Shown: positions 23,239 through 35,500 of the stretch, one piece after another | Position numbering within the stretch: the first letter of the stretch is position 1 | Layout of the letters: the number at the start of each line of letters is the position of its first letter | Source of the DNA: Beverwykella pulmonaria | Lineage: Eukaryota > Ascomycota > Dothideomycetes > Pleosporales > Melanommataceae | Length of the DNA: 64,000 nt | Direction: 5' to 3' | NCBI GenBank assembly: GCA_001599595.1 | Contig: BCHH01000007.1 | Location: forward strand, 2,946,263 to 3,010,262 | Made by a program: the position numbers and the translations under genes | Notes under the pieces: generated by a model | Database searches by the model: none | Told to the model about the DNA's origin: nothing | What the model saw: the letters and a program-made list of their open reading frames with translations, nothing else

Positions 23239-24873
23239 ATGGCGTCTACAGGGTCGTTGGAGGGGCCGGAGGCTCAGGCAACAGCGAACCTAGCCAAGGT
23301 GCTCCCCCCTGAAGAAAACACCTACACGGTATCCGAGAAGCGTATTCCCATGCTGGACGGTATCAAGTTGGCTGCCGACTTCTACCAGCCCGATCTTCCG
23401 GCAGACAGCAAGCCCCACGGCCTCATCTACGTTCTCGGTCCGTATGGCCGCAAAGGCGTGATGGCTCTCCTCAACGCGAAGTGCTTCGCTGCCCGTGGAT
23501 ACATGGTCCTCTTCGTCAGCTGTCGTGGCACGGCCGGCTCTGAAGGGACCTTCGTAGCGGCCATGACCGAACAGGCAGACTCGCAGGCTGTCGTCAAGTG
23601 GATGCGCGAGCAGCCGTGGTACCCGGGCACGTTCGTCACATTCGGGCCAAGCTACCTGGGCTACGTGCAGTGGGCGTTGCTGCGAGATCCGCCCGAGGAC
23701 CTTATCGCGTCGGTGATTCTGTGCAGTGTGTACGACCATTCCCTGCTTGCTTGGACCAATGGGGCGTATCGCATGGACCGCATCTCCTGGTCCTACGTAG
23801 TCGCAAGGCAGGACGAGGCCAATGGCGGCGGAGTCTCGAGCATACTCGACCCCAGGAAGCTCAATTCCGTCATCAAGGCCACACCCCTCTTCGACGCGAC
23901 GGAGCGCTTCCTCGACGGGAAGGCGCCGTATGCGTTGGAGTTCATGACTACTCCGAACGTTGATGACCCTTTCTGGGCTCGGTGCAAGCATCGCGCAGCC
24001 CTGGATCTCGTCAACGTTCCCTTGCTCCTGCGAAGTGGATGGTACGACACCTTGACCTTCCAGACCCTGGCAGCATACGCTCGCGCGCGCGACCGTGGCA
24101 TCAAGGTCTACCTCACTGTCGGACCATGGACGCACATCGAGGCCTGTGGGCCGAATGCACTGCCAGAAGTCTTCGACTTCCTGGACGAGTATGTCGCCGG
24201 CCGGAAAAAGGATCACCGCCCACTTTCGGTCAACGTATTCGTCACAGGCGTCGAAGAATGGCGCTCTTTGCCGTCCTGGCCGCCAGCCACCGAAGAGCGC
24301 ACCTTTTACCTTCACGGCGACAGGACGGTTGGCGCGCAGCCCCCGGCAGCAGACTCACCGCCTGCGTCTTTCACCTACGACCCCAACAATCCCACGCCGA
24401 CAGTGGGTGGACCCTTGATGGTCCGCGGTGGACGGGTAGACGACAGCGTTTACGCTTCGAGGTCCGATGTCCTCGTCTACACGAGCGCGCCGCTGAATGA
24501 GGACATAGAAGTAATGGGTAAGCCCATCGTGCAGCTCGCACACTCGACCGATGTCCCCTATGCTGATCTGTGGATTCGCCTGAGTGAGGTCGACGCTGAC
24601 GGCGTGTCACACAATCTCACGGAGAATTGGCAAGCGCTGGACGGGGTGGAGCGGCAGGGAGGAGAGTTTTCGCTCACGCTGGTGGATCGCGCGCACGTAT
24701 TCAAAAAGAACACGCGCATGAGGGTGATAGTCGCTGGCGGCTCCTTTCCCCTGATGGCGCGGAATCCGGGGACGGGGGTGAACCGAACTCAAGCGAAAGA
24801 ACTGAAGGCCGTGACGCATACCGTCCAGCATGGGGATGGAATCTCGAAGCTCATTCTGCCATGCTCGCCTTGA
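23239..24873 (+). CDS. CocE/NonD-family (S15-like) hydrolase, possibly of bacterial origin
   Basis: Alpha/beta hydrolase of the cocaine-esterase/X-Pro dipeptidyl-peptidase type, 544 residues, one exon. The catalytic triad can be placed: Ser138 in GPSYLGYVQW, Asp270 in SGWYDTL and His299 in VGPWTHIE, with spacing like that of bacterial CocE. An oxyanion-type motif is near SCRGTAGSEGTF. The C-terminal jelly-roll domain of the family follows (residues about 340-540). Codon use is rich in G/C third positions and the gene lacks introns, unlike many neighbours, and it lies inside a gene-poor stretch. No signal peptide is visible. Ester or amide hydrolysis is likely; the substrate is unknown. Confidence 0.9.
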   Translation: MASTGSLEGPEAQATANLAKVLPPEENTYTVSEKRIPMLDGIKLAADFYQPDLPADSKPHGLIYVLGPYGRKGVMALLNAKCFAARGYMVLFVSCRGTAGSEGTFVAAMTEQADSQAVVKWMREQPWYPGTFVTFGPSYLGYVQWALLRDPPEDLIASVILCSVYDHSLLAWTNGAYRMDRISWSYVVARQDEANGGGVSSILDPRKLNSVIKATPLFDATERFLDGKAPYALEFMTTPNVDDPFWARCKHRAALDLVNVPLLLRSGWYDTLTFQTLAAYARARDRGIKVYLTVGPWTHIEACGPNALPEVFDFLDEYVAGRKKDHRPLSVNVFVTGVEEWRSLPSWPPATEERTFYLHGDRTVGAQPPAADSPPASFTYDPNNPTPTVGGPLMVRGGRVDDSVYASRSDVLVYTSAPLNEDIEVMGKPIVQLAHSTDVPYADLWIRLSEVDADGVSHNLTENWQALDGVERQGGEFSLTLVDRAHVFKKNTRMRVIVAGGSFPLMARNPGTGVNRTQAKELKAVTHTVQHGDGISKLILPCSP

Positions 24874-26647
24874 GATGTGTGATGACGATTGAATGGGCCT
24901 GGTTTGGAGAATCGGCTTCACTATAAATTCTGTTTTGTTAAATCCAAGTGCCACTCTCATGCAAGGGCTCCAGCTGCTCGCTACTCTGAGATATAGCTGA
25001 TGAGTATCCGCTAGCAAGGCCTTGGCAATGAATATGAATGTTCCCTGGGGCGACTTGAAATCATCTTTTTAGCTCTCCCCAACTCCGTCACTCTCCCCAT
25101 CTCTACGTTTAGATCTTATATCAGCTTGCTTGAACCCTCAATTGAGAAGTAATTCAATTGCTTCATGGCCCTTAAACTTTCCATTCTCCCCTGCGTTTAC
25201 AACCCGCCTCATCGTCTTCATCCTCCACCACCTGGCACGCCACTCAGAATTTGGATACAAAGGCCGCTGGAGACCATACAAATGCTTTTGCCGGCCGTAT
25301 CCTGGCATCCCATCGGGCCTTTTCCACAATTAGGAGGGCCAACGTTTGCGAGCCTCACCCACAAGAAACTGTATAGGGAAGAGCAGACGAGGCGGCTCCA
25401 GTGGTACGGGATGAGTGTTTGGCCTGGGCAGTAGAAACTATACCACAGGAGTAAGACGGCGATTGCTAAAGTTGCCTGTTTGATAATCATGGGAGGTGAC
25501 TGTTATCTATTACGTTAGCTGCATCGACTACTACGGGGTCACATTTGTCTACCCCATCCCGGCTGATGATCCAAACCCGGAAGTACTCGCGATCAACATC
25601 ATTGAAGTGGACAAGATCAGAGGAGTATACGCGGACAGAGGGAAATACGAGATCGAAGTACGTCCGTTCTCCATAAATCCGATATCATACACAGGGAAAA
25701 AAGTACTCGCTGTGCCGAGATGTTCTCAGCGTAAGAGTGGCACGTGGGTTCGCAGGCTATGTAATAGCATGGTAGCTGAGAGAGAAAGCGAGACTACGAA
25801 ATGTTCGCAAAGGTGATGCCGTTTGCAACATCACTTAAGAGGTAGTTGCGAAGCGGGCTGAGACTTCGTTGCGGGAGGTGTGAGAACGATCATGGCAGAC
25901 AATTGGGGCTGTAACAGAGCACAGTAACGGCGGACATAGCTATGGCTTACTATTGGCACGGTCGTGGGAAAATACAACGATGACGTGGACAACCTCGACG
26001 AGCACGACGGTAGGAACGGCCACTGCGAGGCATGGCAAGGTATAATGACGGTACGACGATGGCGACAACGACCATCAAAGGCATGAAAAGCGAAGCAGAG
26101 GGACACCAAGGCTCAACTTCAGAATTCGCATCGAGGGTACTTGCACGAATGGCTATCAGTTGCTAGTCAGAGATTGAAATCGCCTAGTAGTTGGGCGGAA
26201 TGCATGTTACGAAAGTAATATTATACCAATCTCGGGATGACGTCGAATCAAAGGTAGCGTGGATGGATGTGTTGCTGAAGGATCACAGAGGTAAAGATAG
26301 TGAAGGTAGACGAACAAACAGCGGTGGGCGCACGCCCGTTTATTCGTGACCGAGACCGTGTTACTGCGCAAGGAAGACTGATGTATGTATCTTGCAAGGT
26401 GAGTTCTCTTTAGCTGCAGTACTGAAGTGAATTCGCGTGTGAAATGAAGTGGGCCGCCAAGACCGTGTGCGCCAAGAACGCCCGGGCCGCCGCCTGCGAT
26501 TTGGCATCGAGAGACCGCGACCGCGAACAGAGCCGCATCTTCATCCTCACCTCCGTCACCCCCGACCAACCACCACCAACACCGAACCCTCCTGGATTCC
26601 TCCACACGACCTCATACCGGGAGCAGGGTCCTCCTGCGCTACCCGCC
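24874..26647. other. Gene-poor region with an unidentified open frame
   Basis: No supported gene. An open frame at 25496-25816 reads smoothly for about 60 codons (PIPADDPNPEVLAINIIEV) but starts and ends without clear signals; it may be a relic. On the minus strand 25490-25218 begins with a hydrophobic leader-like stretch, but nothing confirms it. The final 200 bp are the 5' flank of TAF2. An in-frame ATG at 26444 offers a longer alternative start for that gene. Confidence 0.4.
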
Positions 26648-29600
26648 ATGGCGCCCATCGAGATCGACGACAGCGCCGACAACCCCTCCGTCAAGACCTT
26701 TGCCGTTTTAAAACAAAAGCTAGAGCTCGACTTCAGCTTCTTGCCGCGCCGCGTCACAGGAAAGACAACGCTAGACATCCAGCCCCAAGCTAGTGACCTG
26801 CGTACAATACATCTGAACTGCCGGCAGCTGAAGCCGACGTCCGTCAAGGTCGAAGGCCGGATCGCTTCTAGCAACTACTCGAATTTGTATCAGCGCCTAT
26901 GCCTTTACCCTGGAACAAGCATCGAGCAGTTCGACCTCCCGAAGAGCCGGCTCGAACGACATACAGTTGGTATTGAAAATGAGCTGGTTATTACCATTCC
27001 AGACAAAGTCAAGATCAAAGCGGCTAGGCCAGAGGACGCTCTTGTGGACCAGGATGCACTCGCTAGTCTCGGAGAAAGTCTCTATGCCCCGATCAAAGTG
27101 GAGATTGAATACGTTCTAGAGGACTTTCGGGACGCCCTGCACTTTGCAGGCATCGAGGAGGGCGACTCACGATACCCCCAGGTCTACACGCGCAACTCGC
27201 CCTTCCCCGGAATCGCGTCTTGTCTTTTCCCCTGCGTGGATGACGGTATTACCAGGTGCATCTTCGACATCGCTATTCGATACCCGCGAACCATGGGGGA
27301 TGCGTTGATCAAACCCCGCCCTGCGGCTGCCGTGAATAGCGATTCGCAGGTGAATGAAGCTGCCAAGGCTGACAGCGTCATGAGCGATATTGATGACGAT
27401 CAAGTCGATTTGACCGAGGAAGAGAAGACCATGGAGATGTCTGTCATCTGTTCTGGTGAACTCACTGATGATGTATGTGGTACTCCTCCCGGTATGTTAC
27501 TTGCTGACCAGTGCAGATTCCGGACCCTTCAGACCCAACTCGAAAAACCGCTAGCTTCACCTGCGCAATACCCGTGCTTCCTCAGCATATTGGCATTGCC
27601 ATTGGCCCATTCGAACACGTCGACTTATCCGAATACCGTGACACGTCTGACGACGAGCGCCTGGGTTCGAATGCAATCCGGGTACACGCTTTCTGTCTTC
27701 CTGGCAAGGCCGAAGAAGTGCGCAACAGTGCCATGATGCTTGCAAGGACACTCGACAACTTTACCGAGCGCTATCAAAGTTACCCGTTTGAAAAGGCGTA
27801 TAAGCTCGCATTCGTAGACGACCTGGACTGTGATGTCGCGCACACAGCTTCGTTTTCCATATGTAGCTCCCGGCTGCTCTTTCCGGAAACCGTCTGGGAG
27901 CCATTGGAAAGCACTACTAGGACTCTCGTACACGCTGTGGCTAGCCAGTGGATTGGGGTCAATGTCATCGCTCAGCGTACAAACGATCACTGGATTATTG
28001 TCGGTGGTTCTTGGTTCATGACGGAATTATACCTGCGCGAGCTCTTTGGCCGCAACGACCACCGATTCCGTCAGAAACTCATGGCCGACAAGATCATCGA
28101 ACTCGATAACAGACGGCCTCCTTTATACGTCCTGGGCGAATATCTCTCGCTTGATGCCGGGGAGCGCGAGTTCATGGAGCTCAAAGCATTGTTGGTTCTC
28201 TCCATCCTCCACAACAGGCTGGTAAAACAGAGTGGAAAGAATGGTGTGGATCGATGTCTCTATCGCCTGTTGTTCAATGCTCGGAACGAGAAGTTGCCCA
28301 ACGGGGCCATCTCCACAGAGGGCTTTCTCGATATTTGTGACAAGGTTGGTCACCAAAAGCTGGATACCTTCTTCAACCAATGGGTCTATGGTTCTGGATG
28401 CCCAACCTTCGAATGCTCGCCCGTTTTCAATAAGAAGAAGCAAGTCATTCAGCTCACTATCAAGCAAACCCAGGCCGATCCAACTTTGAAACCAGAGGAG
28501 CGGCCCCTCGCTGCCAAAGATTTCATGAGGGAGGTCAAGGAGAAACAACATGACTTCCATCCCGTTTACGATTGGCCTGCCTTTGTAGGCCCGATGACGA
28601 TCCGTATTCACGAGGCAGATGGGACGCCTTATGAGCACATCGTGGACATCAACTCATCTACTGTAAAGGTTGAAATACCTTACAATACTAAATACAAGCG
28701 CCTCAAGCGCAACCGCCTACAGAAGGAACGTGCGGCTGCCGCACAAGGCCTTGATGGAACTGGTGAGCAGGAAGACATGATGTTCTATTCGCTTGGAGAT
28801 CTCTTCATGACTGCAAAAGAAGCCGACGAGTGGAGAATATCCGAATGGTCTCCTGAGGACGAGACTAGGATGGACCAGGAATCATATGAGTGGATCCGGG
28901 TGGATGCCGATTTTGAATGGATCTGCCGTGCCAACATCAATGACATGCCGTCATATATGTATGTGTCGCAGCTGCAACAGGACAAGGATGTGGTGGCTCA
29001 AGCAGAGTCCATTCAGTACCTTCAACTTAAAGAAGGACACCCTCTCATTTCCAGCTTCCTCGTCAAGACCTTGATGGACAATCGATACTTTCATGGAATC
29101 CGAACAATGGCTGCCGAAGTCATAGCCACAAGCGCAAAAGAAGAACTGAACTGGATCGGCTTCTTTCACCTCCAGAAGGCCTTTCAGGAGTTGTTCTGTA
29201 TTCCAGGATCACCGATGACTCGTTCCAACGATTTCTCCGATCGAAGCTCCTATATCATTCAGTGTGCCATTCCTAGAGCAATTGCTAGGATCAAGGGCAC
29301 GGATGGAAAGGCACCTATGTTCGTAAAGCGATTCCTGCTCGACACGATGCGGTACAACGACAATCGAGGGAACGATTACAGTGACGACCATTACCTTTCG
29401 GTTCTCATGCAATGTCTCGCCCAAAGCCTTGCAGCCGACAAGCCGAGCAATGTGGACCCAAACCATATGGGCGACCTCGACGCCGAGGCGGAAGAGTACG
29501 AATTTCAGAAGAAAGCCCTTGATGAACTGGGTCGTCATCAACGGCTTGACGAATGGATCCCAACATATCGCAACATTTATACGATAACGGCGCTGAACTG

Positions 29601-31035
29601 TGGTTACATGCTGATGATGAGCCGCGTCGTTCCACTGAAGCCAACAGAGTTCCTACAGTACACACGAACTGGGAATGCAGACAACGTGCGTTTGAGTGCA
29701 TGGAGCTGCCTGATTCGGCTTGGCATGCTCCAAAAAGAAAGCGTACTCAAATATTTGATCCACGAGATTGCGTCGGATCCGAGTCCATATTTCCGAGCGG
29801 AGTTGCTACGTCAGTTTGAAATGGGGATCGGACTGATCGCAATTGGTGATGTCTTCGCCGCTGAGAAAGCTGTGGCATCATCAAATGGAGACCTCGTTAT
29901 CGAGGGAAATGAAGGACCTTCTCTCCGCGAAACCGAGCTTGCTCGCCAGGGCTTGAAAGGTGCACTTGATGCACTGAGACGAGAACTCGACGCGAACGAG
30001 GCTCTCAAAGAAGCTCTCGAAACAGCCCTCCGATCCAGCAAAACATCCGCTCGCGATATCGCAGAACTGTTGGAGATATGCCAGACTTTCATTGAGCCAG
30101 TTGCAAGCCTCGAGATCTGTCTCAAATATCCGAGATACTGGAAGGTGCAGCATCTTGGAAACGGACGGCTACGGTTCTATCGTAGCAATCGATGGCGCGA
30201 GAAGGAGAGAATGCCACTCGCTCCGCCGCAGAAAGAGAAGATTGGGTTGAAGTTGCAGTTCAAGAAACCAAAGGATCCCCAAGTGGGTGAAGACCGTGTG
30301 TCAACACCTCTGACTATTCAAGAACCCCCCATGTTTCCCATTTCAGTGCAAGGGACGCCCATGACCCATACACCAGTTCAAGAACCGCCCGTGGTTCTGA
30401 CTCCGATGCAAGAGAAGCCGGTAGCTTTGAAGCCGACGCAAGAGAAGCCGGTAGCTTTGAAGTCGGTGCAAGAGAAACCCAAGATCAAGCTTGTGCAGAG
30501 GAAACCTACTCTTCCGCTACCCAGGGAGATGGAGAAGGAGAAGTCGAGCACTCCGGTCTTGGCCGAACCACCGGTTCACCAAACGCCTGTTCCTGAGCCT
30601 ACCCCCGCAGCTTCACCCGTGCCCGTGCCCGTACCTGCGCCAGTGACGGTTCCTACACCTACACCTGCACCCGCACCCGCACCCGCACCCGCAGCACCAC
30701 TTCCCACAATTGCACCTCCCACTGTTGCCGTACCGAAGGCTTCTACGCCTGCGTCAGCGCCCAAACCAAAACCAAAGAAGGCGAAACGCAGCCGCATTGT
30801 CAGGTTGAAGCTGTCCCCCGACCTCCTCTCCCGCTTCCCTTCTGGCAAGTCTGGCCCAAACCGAAAGCGGAAAGCCGAAGACAATGTCGATCGCGCCCGC
30901 CCAATCAAGAGGCAGGCATCTGTTGAGCCTAGGTCGTCTCTGGTACAGATTGAGCGGACTCCGTCGGCGCATGGAGAGAAGACCAAGTTGGTGTTGAAGC
31001 TTCGAGTTGGAGCAAATAACTTGCCTGCTAACTAA
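26648..31035 (+). CDS. TAF2: TAF2, TFIID subunit 2 (M1-aminopeptidase-like)
   Basis: Subunit of the general transcription factor TFIID that helps bind promoter DNA. Exons are 26648-27472 and 27517-31035, with a 44-nt intron (donor GTATGT), giving 1447 residues. The N-terminal half follows the M1 aminopeptidase fold (KLELDFSFLPRRVTGKTTL at the start). The zinc-site helix is degenerate: where peptidases have HExxH, this protein has HAVASQW, as expected for inactive TAF2. A helical HEAT-like middle region follows. After residue about 1170 the tail is disordered, with QEKPVALK repeats, a Pro/Ala-rich stretch and basic patches. The ATG at 26648 has a good context (GCCATGG). The frame is open to an ATG at 26444, which would add 68 residues and cannot be excluded. 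Confidence 0.92.
30409..30480 (+). repeat. 30-bp in-frame tandem repeat in TAF2
   Basis: Two adjacent 30-bp units (30409-30438 and 30439-30468) differ at only a few bases, and a partial third copy follows. They encode QEKPVALKPT-like repeats. Similar but looser units precede them (VQEPPVVLTPM). Confidence 0.85.
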
Positions 31036-32595
31036 GGTGCACATTGATGACAAAAGAAATGGGCGTAAATTTTTTTTTTTTAACTTTCCTAGTTCATGCG
31101 GTGGAAGACGGAGGCCTGTATTGTGTAAGTTATAGCATATCTTGTGTGTGGCTCCGGCGTCTTTAATTAGGTAATGCATTTGGCGACGGCGTTTGGCAGC
31201 ATGGCTGGATGGATGGATATACCCCTTGTAGGCCAATTTATGGACTTGATATTATTGTCGTACTTGTGCGTTGTATGGTCTTCGTGAATGCAATGTGGTC
31301 ATAGTATTGCATTTCTGCAGGCCGCAGAGGGCGGCACTAGCACAGTCCTAGAGAGGAAAGTAGTATACTCCTGTCACTTGCGTGCGTCACCCTGGGGCAG
31401 TGCAGAGTAGTAAGCATCACATGACATCGTGTCACCATCGTGAATGGCGACATGTTGTAGTCGGGCTTCAGGGCTGATGTGGAGCTATGGGCGCAAAGGG
31501 ATCTAGGCTCATATACGCACGTGATTCCGTTATTCACCACTCGCTTGTAGCCTCCGTATGGCGGTCGTTCCATCCCACAAAGTTTCAGACAACCTCTTTC
31601 GCCTAGGGAGGCCGCGCATCGCATCAGCCTCGGCCATGTCGAAAAGCACCTCGACCTGCGCTGTGTCTGATCCTGACCCCATTGAGTTCTGACAGATCAT
31701 CGCAGCCACATTCCCACCACGAGCCGCTGTGGCGCGCTCTGCAGACAATATAAAATTTCCCATTTGAGACGCGCATTCCACAAACGCAACATCAACAACC
31801 GCACCGCCAAGCAGCACAGCCTCCTGCGCCCAGCGCGTTATGTCGAGGAAAGCCGTTCTGGCCCACCTCTCGCGCCGCGACAGAGCCGTGACAAAAGTGG
31901 ATGCCCAAGAGCCTGTTTCGACTAGCATGGCAGGCATCGCGGCGGTGGGATTATTGGATACGAGGAGCCGAGTGACCAAAACACTCATAAGCGGCTGGGA
32001 CGAGTTATTGCTACGAAAGGAGACGGTGTTTAGAGTGGGCGGCGCCTTGTTTGGGCTACTTTCCAATATAGTTGCACCCCACCCTTTCCGGAGAGCGAGA
32101 GACGGCGCCTCACTTTGCTTTTGAGGTTGATGCGATACTGCGCTCGCCGGTTTCACGCCCTGGGACCACCGAGACCGCCGAAACCCAGAATATCGTTTGA
32201 TCTTGGTCTCTTCAGGGATTGCCTAGGATCGGCCCCGCTAGTCGCGGCCTCGTCATCGTCTTTCGACCCTTGTTGCCCAGAAATTCCGTTGGACACATCA
32301 ACCACGCACACTCTCCCCGTCCACCCAGAGCACCTCTGCTGCTCGCTCCCACCTCACCCTTCTCCCCCCTCCCAGCTACATCTCCAGCCTTCCGCCCCGC
32401 AGCGCTCGCATCGCCTGCTCGTCACTCGCTTCTCACTGTTGTTTTGGCCACGCGAAAAGCTCTTTTCGTGGGTTGAGCCGGCGCATCCGTCGTGGCTTGA
32501 GCTCGAGCGGCTGATCTATCAACAACACAAGAAGGGCCACAGTGGTCAGCGCAAGGCGTCGGCTTGCACGCGGCTCCAATTGCTCCATAGTCATC
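31036..32595. other. Intergenic region
   Basis: Between TAF2 and the PH-domain gene. A minus-strand open frame at 31530-32156 spans about 200 codons but starts at GTG and resembles nothing I know, so it is not called. The last 300 bp are rich in C and T, as in a fungal 5' leader. Confidence 0.4.
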
Positions 32596-35500
32596 ATGGT
32601 TCGCTCAAAGAGAGGTAGGCTGCGCCGTCTCCCTATTCACCGTTTCAACGTTCCCTTCACCACGCTCCAAACCACCAACATTCGCTAATGACTGCGATTC
32701 TTTGCACAGTCCTCTCCTTCATGTCAGAATGGGGAGGTAACTCACCGCATAAAAAGATGCCTGCGTCTTCACCGACTTCCGCGTCACCATCCGCAACACA
32801 ACCTCCGCCTCCCGCAAACTCCACATCTGCAACCGCGTTCGACAACTACGAGTCACCTACCCCCAGCGGCCGTCCAAGAGCAGATTCTCGCCCGTCGTCG
32901 CGGCCCATGTCGATGATACAGACGTACCAGCCGCCTGTGATGGAGATCAGCCAAGACACGCTTCCTGAGCTGCAGCGCATCTTCACCTTCCTCAACAGCC
33001 ATTCCAACAAGCTATACCAGGAGGGCTACTTTCTTAAGTTCCATGACACAGACTCACGTACGCGCAAGCTGCCAAATTCATACCAGCCTGTGAAACTGAC
33101 ATAGCTGCAGGTGGTCGTCCCGCACCCGATCGTGTATGGCAGGAATGCTTCGCACAGCTCGTGGGTACCATTCTTTCGCTATGGGACGCGAGCGAGCTAG
33201 ACAAGGTTGGCGGAGACGCCGAAGTGCTCCCAACCTTTATCAACTTGACTGATGCAGCCATCCACATGGTATGTAGCCCGATGACGCTCTTCGTGGCTTC
33301 GCTGACATGACAGATGCCGTCTATGGTCTTGAGCGACGGCAAGAAGCTCGAAAACATTCTCAGTGTCTCAACCGCGGCGAGCAACAAGTATCTTTTCCAC
33401 TTCAATTCGTTCAACTCTCTCACACAATGGACTGCCGGCATCCGACTGGCCATGTACGAGCACGTGACGCTGCAGGAGGCATACACTGGGGCATTGATTG
33501 CGGGGAAGGGCAAGACACTGAACAACATCCGCATTATTCTAGACCGACAGCATGCAAAACACGAAGACTGGGCACGTGTGCGATTCGGCGCAGGTACACC
33601 GTGGCGCCGGTGCTGGTGCGTAGTCAGTCCGCCGGATGAAAAGGAATTCGCCAAACTACAGAAGTCGCAGAAAAAGGCGAACATATACAACAGATCGCCA
33701 ATCGTTCTCAAGGGGGATATGAAGTTCTATGACACGAAAAAGATTACGAAAAAGACGCAGCCCATCGCGACCGTTTCTGAGGCTTACTCGTGCTACGCAA
33801 TCTATCCCCAGTCGAAGCCGCTGATCGATCAGTCGACGCTCGTCAAAATTGAAGGTAAAATCAAAATCCACTCCAATCCCGCGTCCGTCACAGAAGGGTT
33901 CGTGTTTGTCATGCCCGAAACTCATCCCGCAGTTTCTGGATTCGAAATCATGCTTCGGTTCCTGTTTCCGGTGTTCGACGCCTTTGCCCTGTACGGACGC
34001 CCGAATAAATTAATCTCAGACGTTCTGGACACGCGGGGTCTGATGTTCGCCATGCCCCCAGATAGACGCTATGGGTACCTGGAAATGTGGGACGTTGTCG
34101 GTCTGATTCACACGCAAGGCAGTGCGACCTGGTCCGAGAGAGAATGGAGAAAACAGCTGAAGGAGCTGACTTCAACACGTATGGCGACCACCCCACGCGA
34201 CAGGAGCAGAACGAGCAGCCGAAGAAATACCGTGGGTCGCGCTAGCTTGCCTCCGTCTCGCAGCGGCACCCTAAGGTTCGAAGAACGTGGCTCAGTCCGG
34301 TCCCAACCGTCTACCCGCCAGACATCGCCAGCCCGACCCGGAGATCTCGAGCAGCAGGGAACCCGTCGTGTAGACTCGGCACCCCCTTCCTCCTCGTTTT
34401 CGACACCCCGTCATCAGCGGTCGATGTCAGAGCAAACGAGCGGTTACAAGCAATATCAGTCCGAGACACCTTCTCGTCTTGCACATGGCGTGAGCGCCGA
34501 TGCCCATGATAGCCCCCCGCCTCCACCATTGCACCGCTCAATTGAAGGACCTCAACATAATGAAGCCAATGGCACTTCTGAGCCCCCCAGCCCGGACACA
34601 CGAGACCTACCAGAGATGCGGATCGCGCCTACAGAGCCACCACGGGGCCCTATAGCCTCACCACCGTCATTTGCCCACGGACCGAGCCAAAGGCCTCCAG
34701 TGCAGCCGTATCACCCCCCGCCAATGATGAAGCCTAGCGCACAGATGGATCCTGCCACACTACATCAGATGGCCGATGCAACGAATACGCCTCTTCCGGC
34801 GGGCATTGCGATAGCTGGCGCAGCAGCCGCGTGGAAAGGCCTAGACAGTTTGAATAGTAGGCGAAGCGGCGATTATGCGCGTGCGGAGGATAGGAATCAA
34901 ATGCACCTGAATGCTAATCATGGCTATGACCAGTACCTTCAAAGCGTCAACAGCTCCCGATCTGGGAATTCCGGCAACCGACTACCCACAATTCCCGCTT
35001 CTCCTTACATCGAGCAACCAGAGTTTGTCGAATCGCCGACCGTGTATCAGCCAGCAGCTCCTCCTGTCCCAGAGCATGTCGAACTGCCGCAATCACGTCC
35101 CAGTGAAGAGCTTGCTTATCGCCAGCGTCCGAGCAGCAGCGGCTCCCAGCTTCACCGTAAGCCAGTACCAGGTCTGTCTTCAATATCCTCACGCGAGCAG
35201 AATGACAATATTTCGACCAAAAGCTCAAGTCTTGGCAGTTTACGAAACGACATAATCGATCCAGAAGCTCTCGATAACCTCGATTACACAAATACAACAC
35301 CATTGAGGAATCCCAGCCAGTCCAGTAGTCACTACGATGATGACACAGTATCCTCTTCAACCCCAGATTATGCTAGTACGGTTAGTGAAGAGGTCACTCC
35401 ACGAAAGCTGCCTGAACGCCGTGAGGAACGCCCAAGAAGAGGAGTGTTGAAATTTGTTGGAGACCGTAATGCTGCGTCCAAGCCCGATATCATTGTTGGT

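Noticed and set aside
23290..24315. 341-codon open frame antisense to the CocE hydrolase
   Set aside because: Shadow frame produced by strong G/C third-position bias of the real gene; no protein motifs.
26444..26647. Longer N-terminus for TAF2 from an upstream ATG
   Set aside because: In frame, but the added residues look like leader sequence and the ATG at 26648 has a better context; kept only as an alternative.
31530..32156. 208-codon minus-strand open frame
   Set aside because: Starts at GTG, resembles no family I know, and overlaps other open frames; not enough to call a gene.
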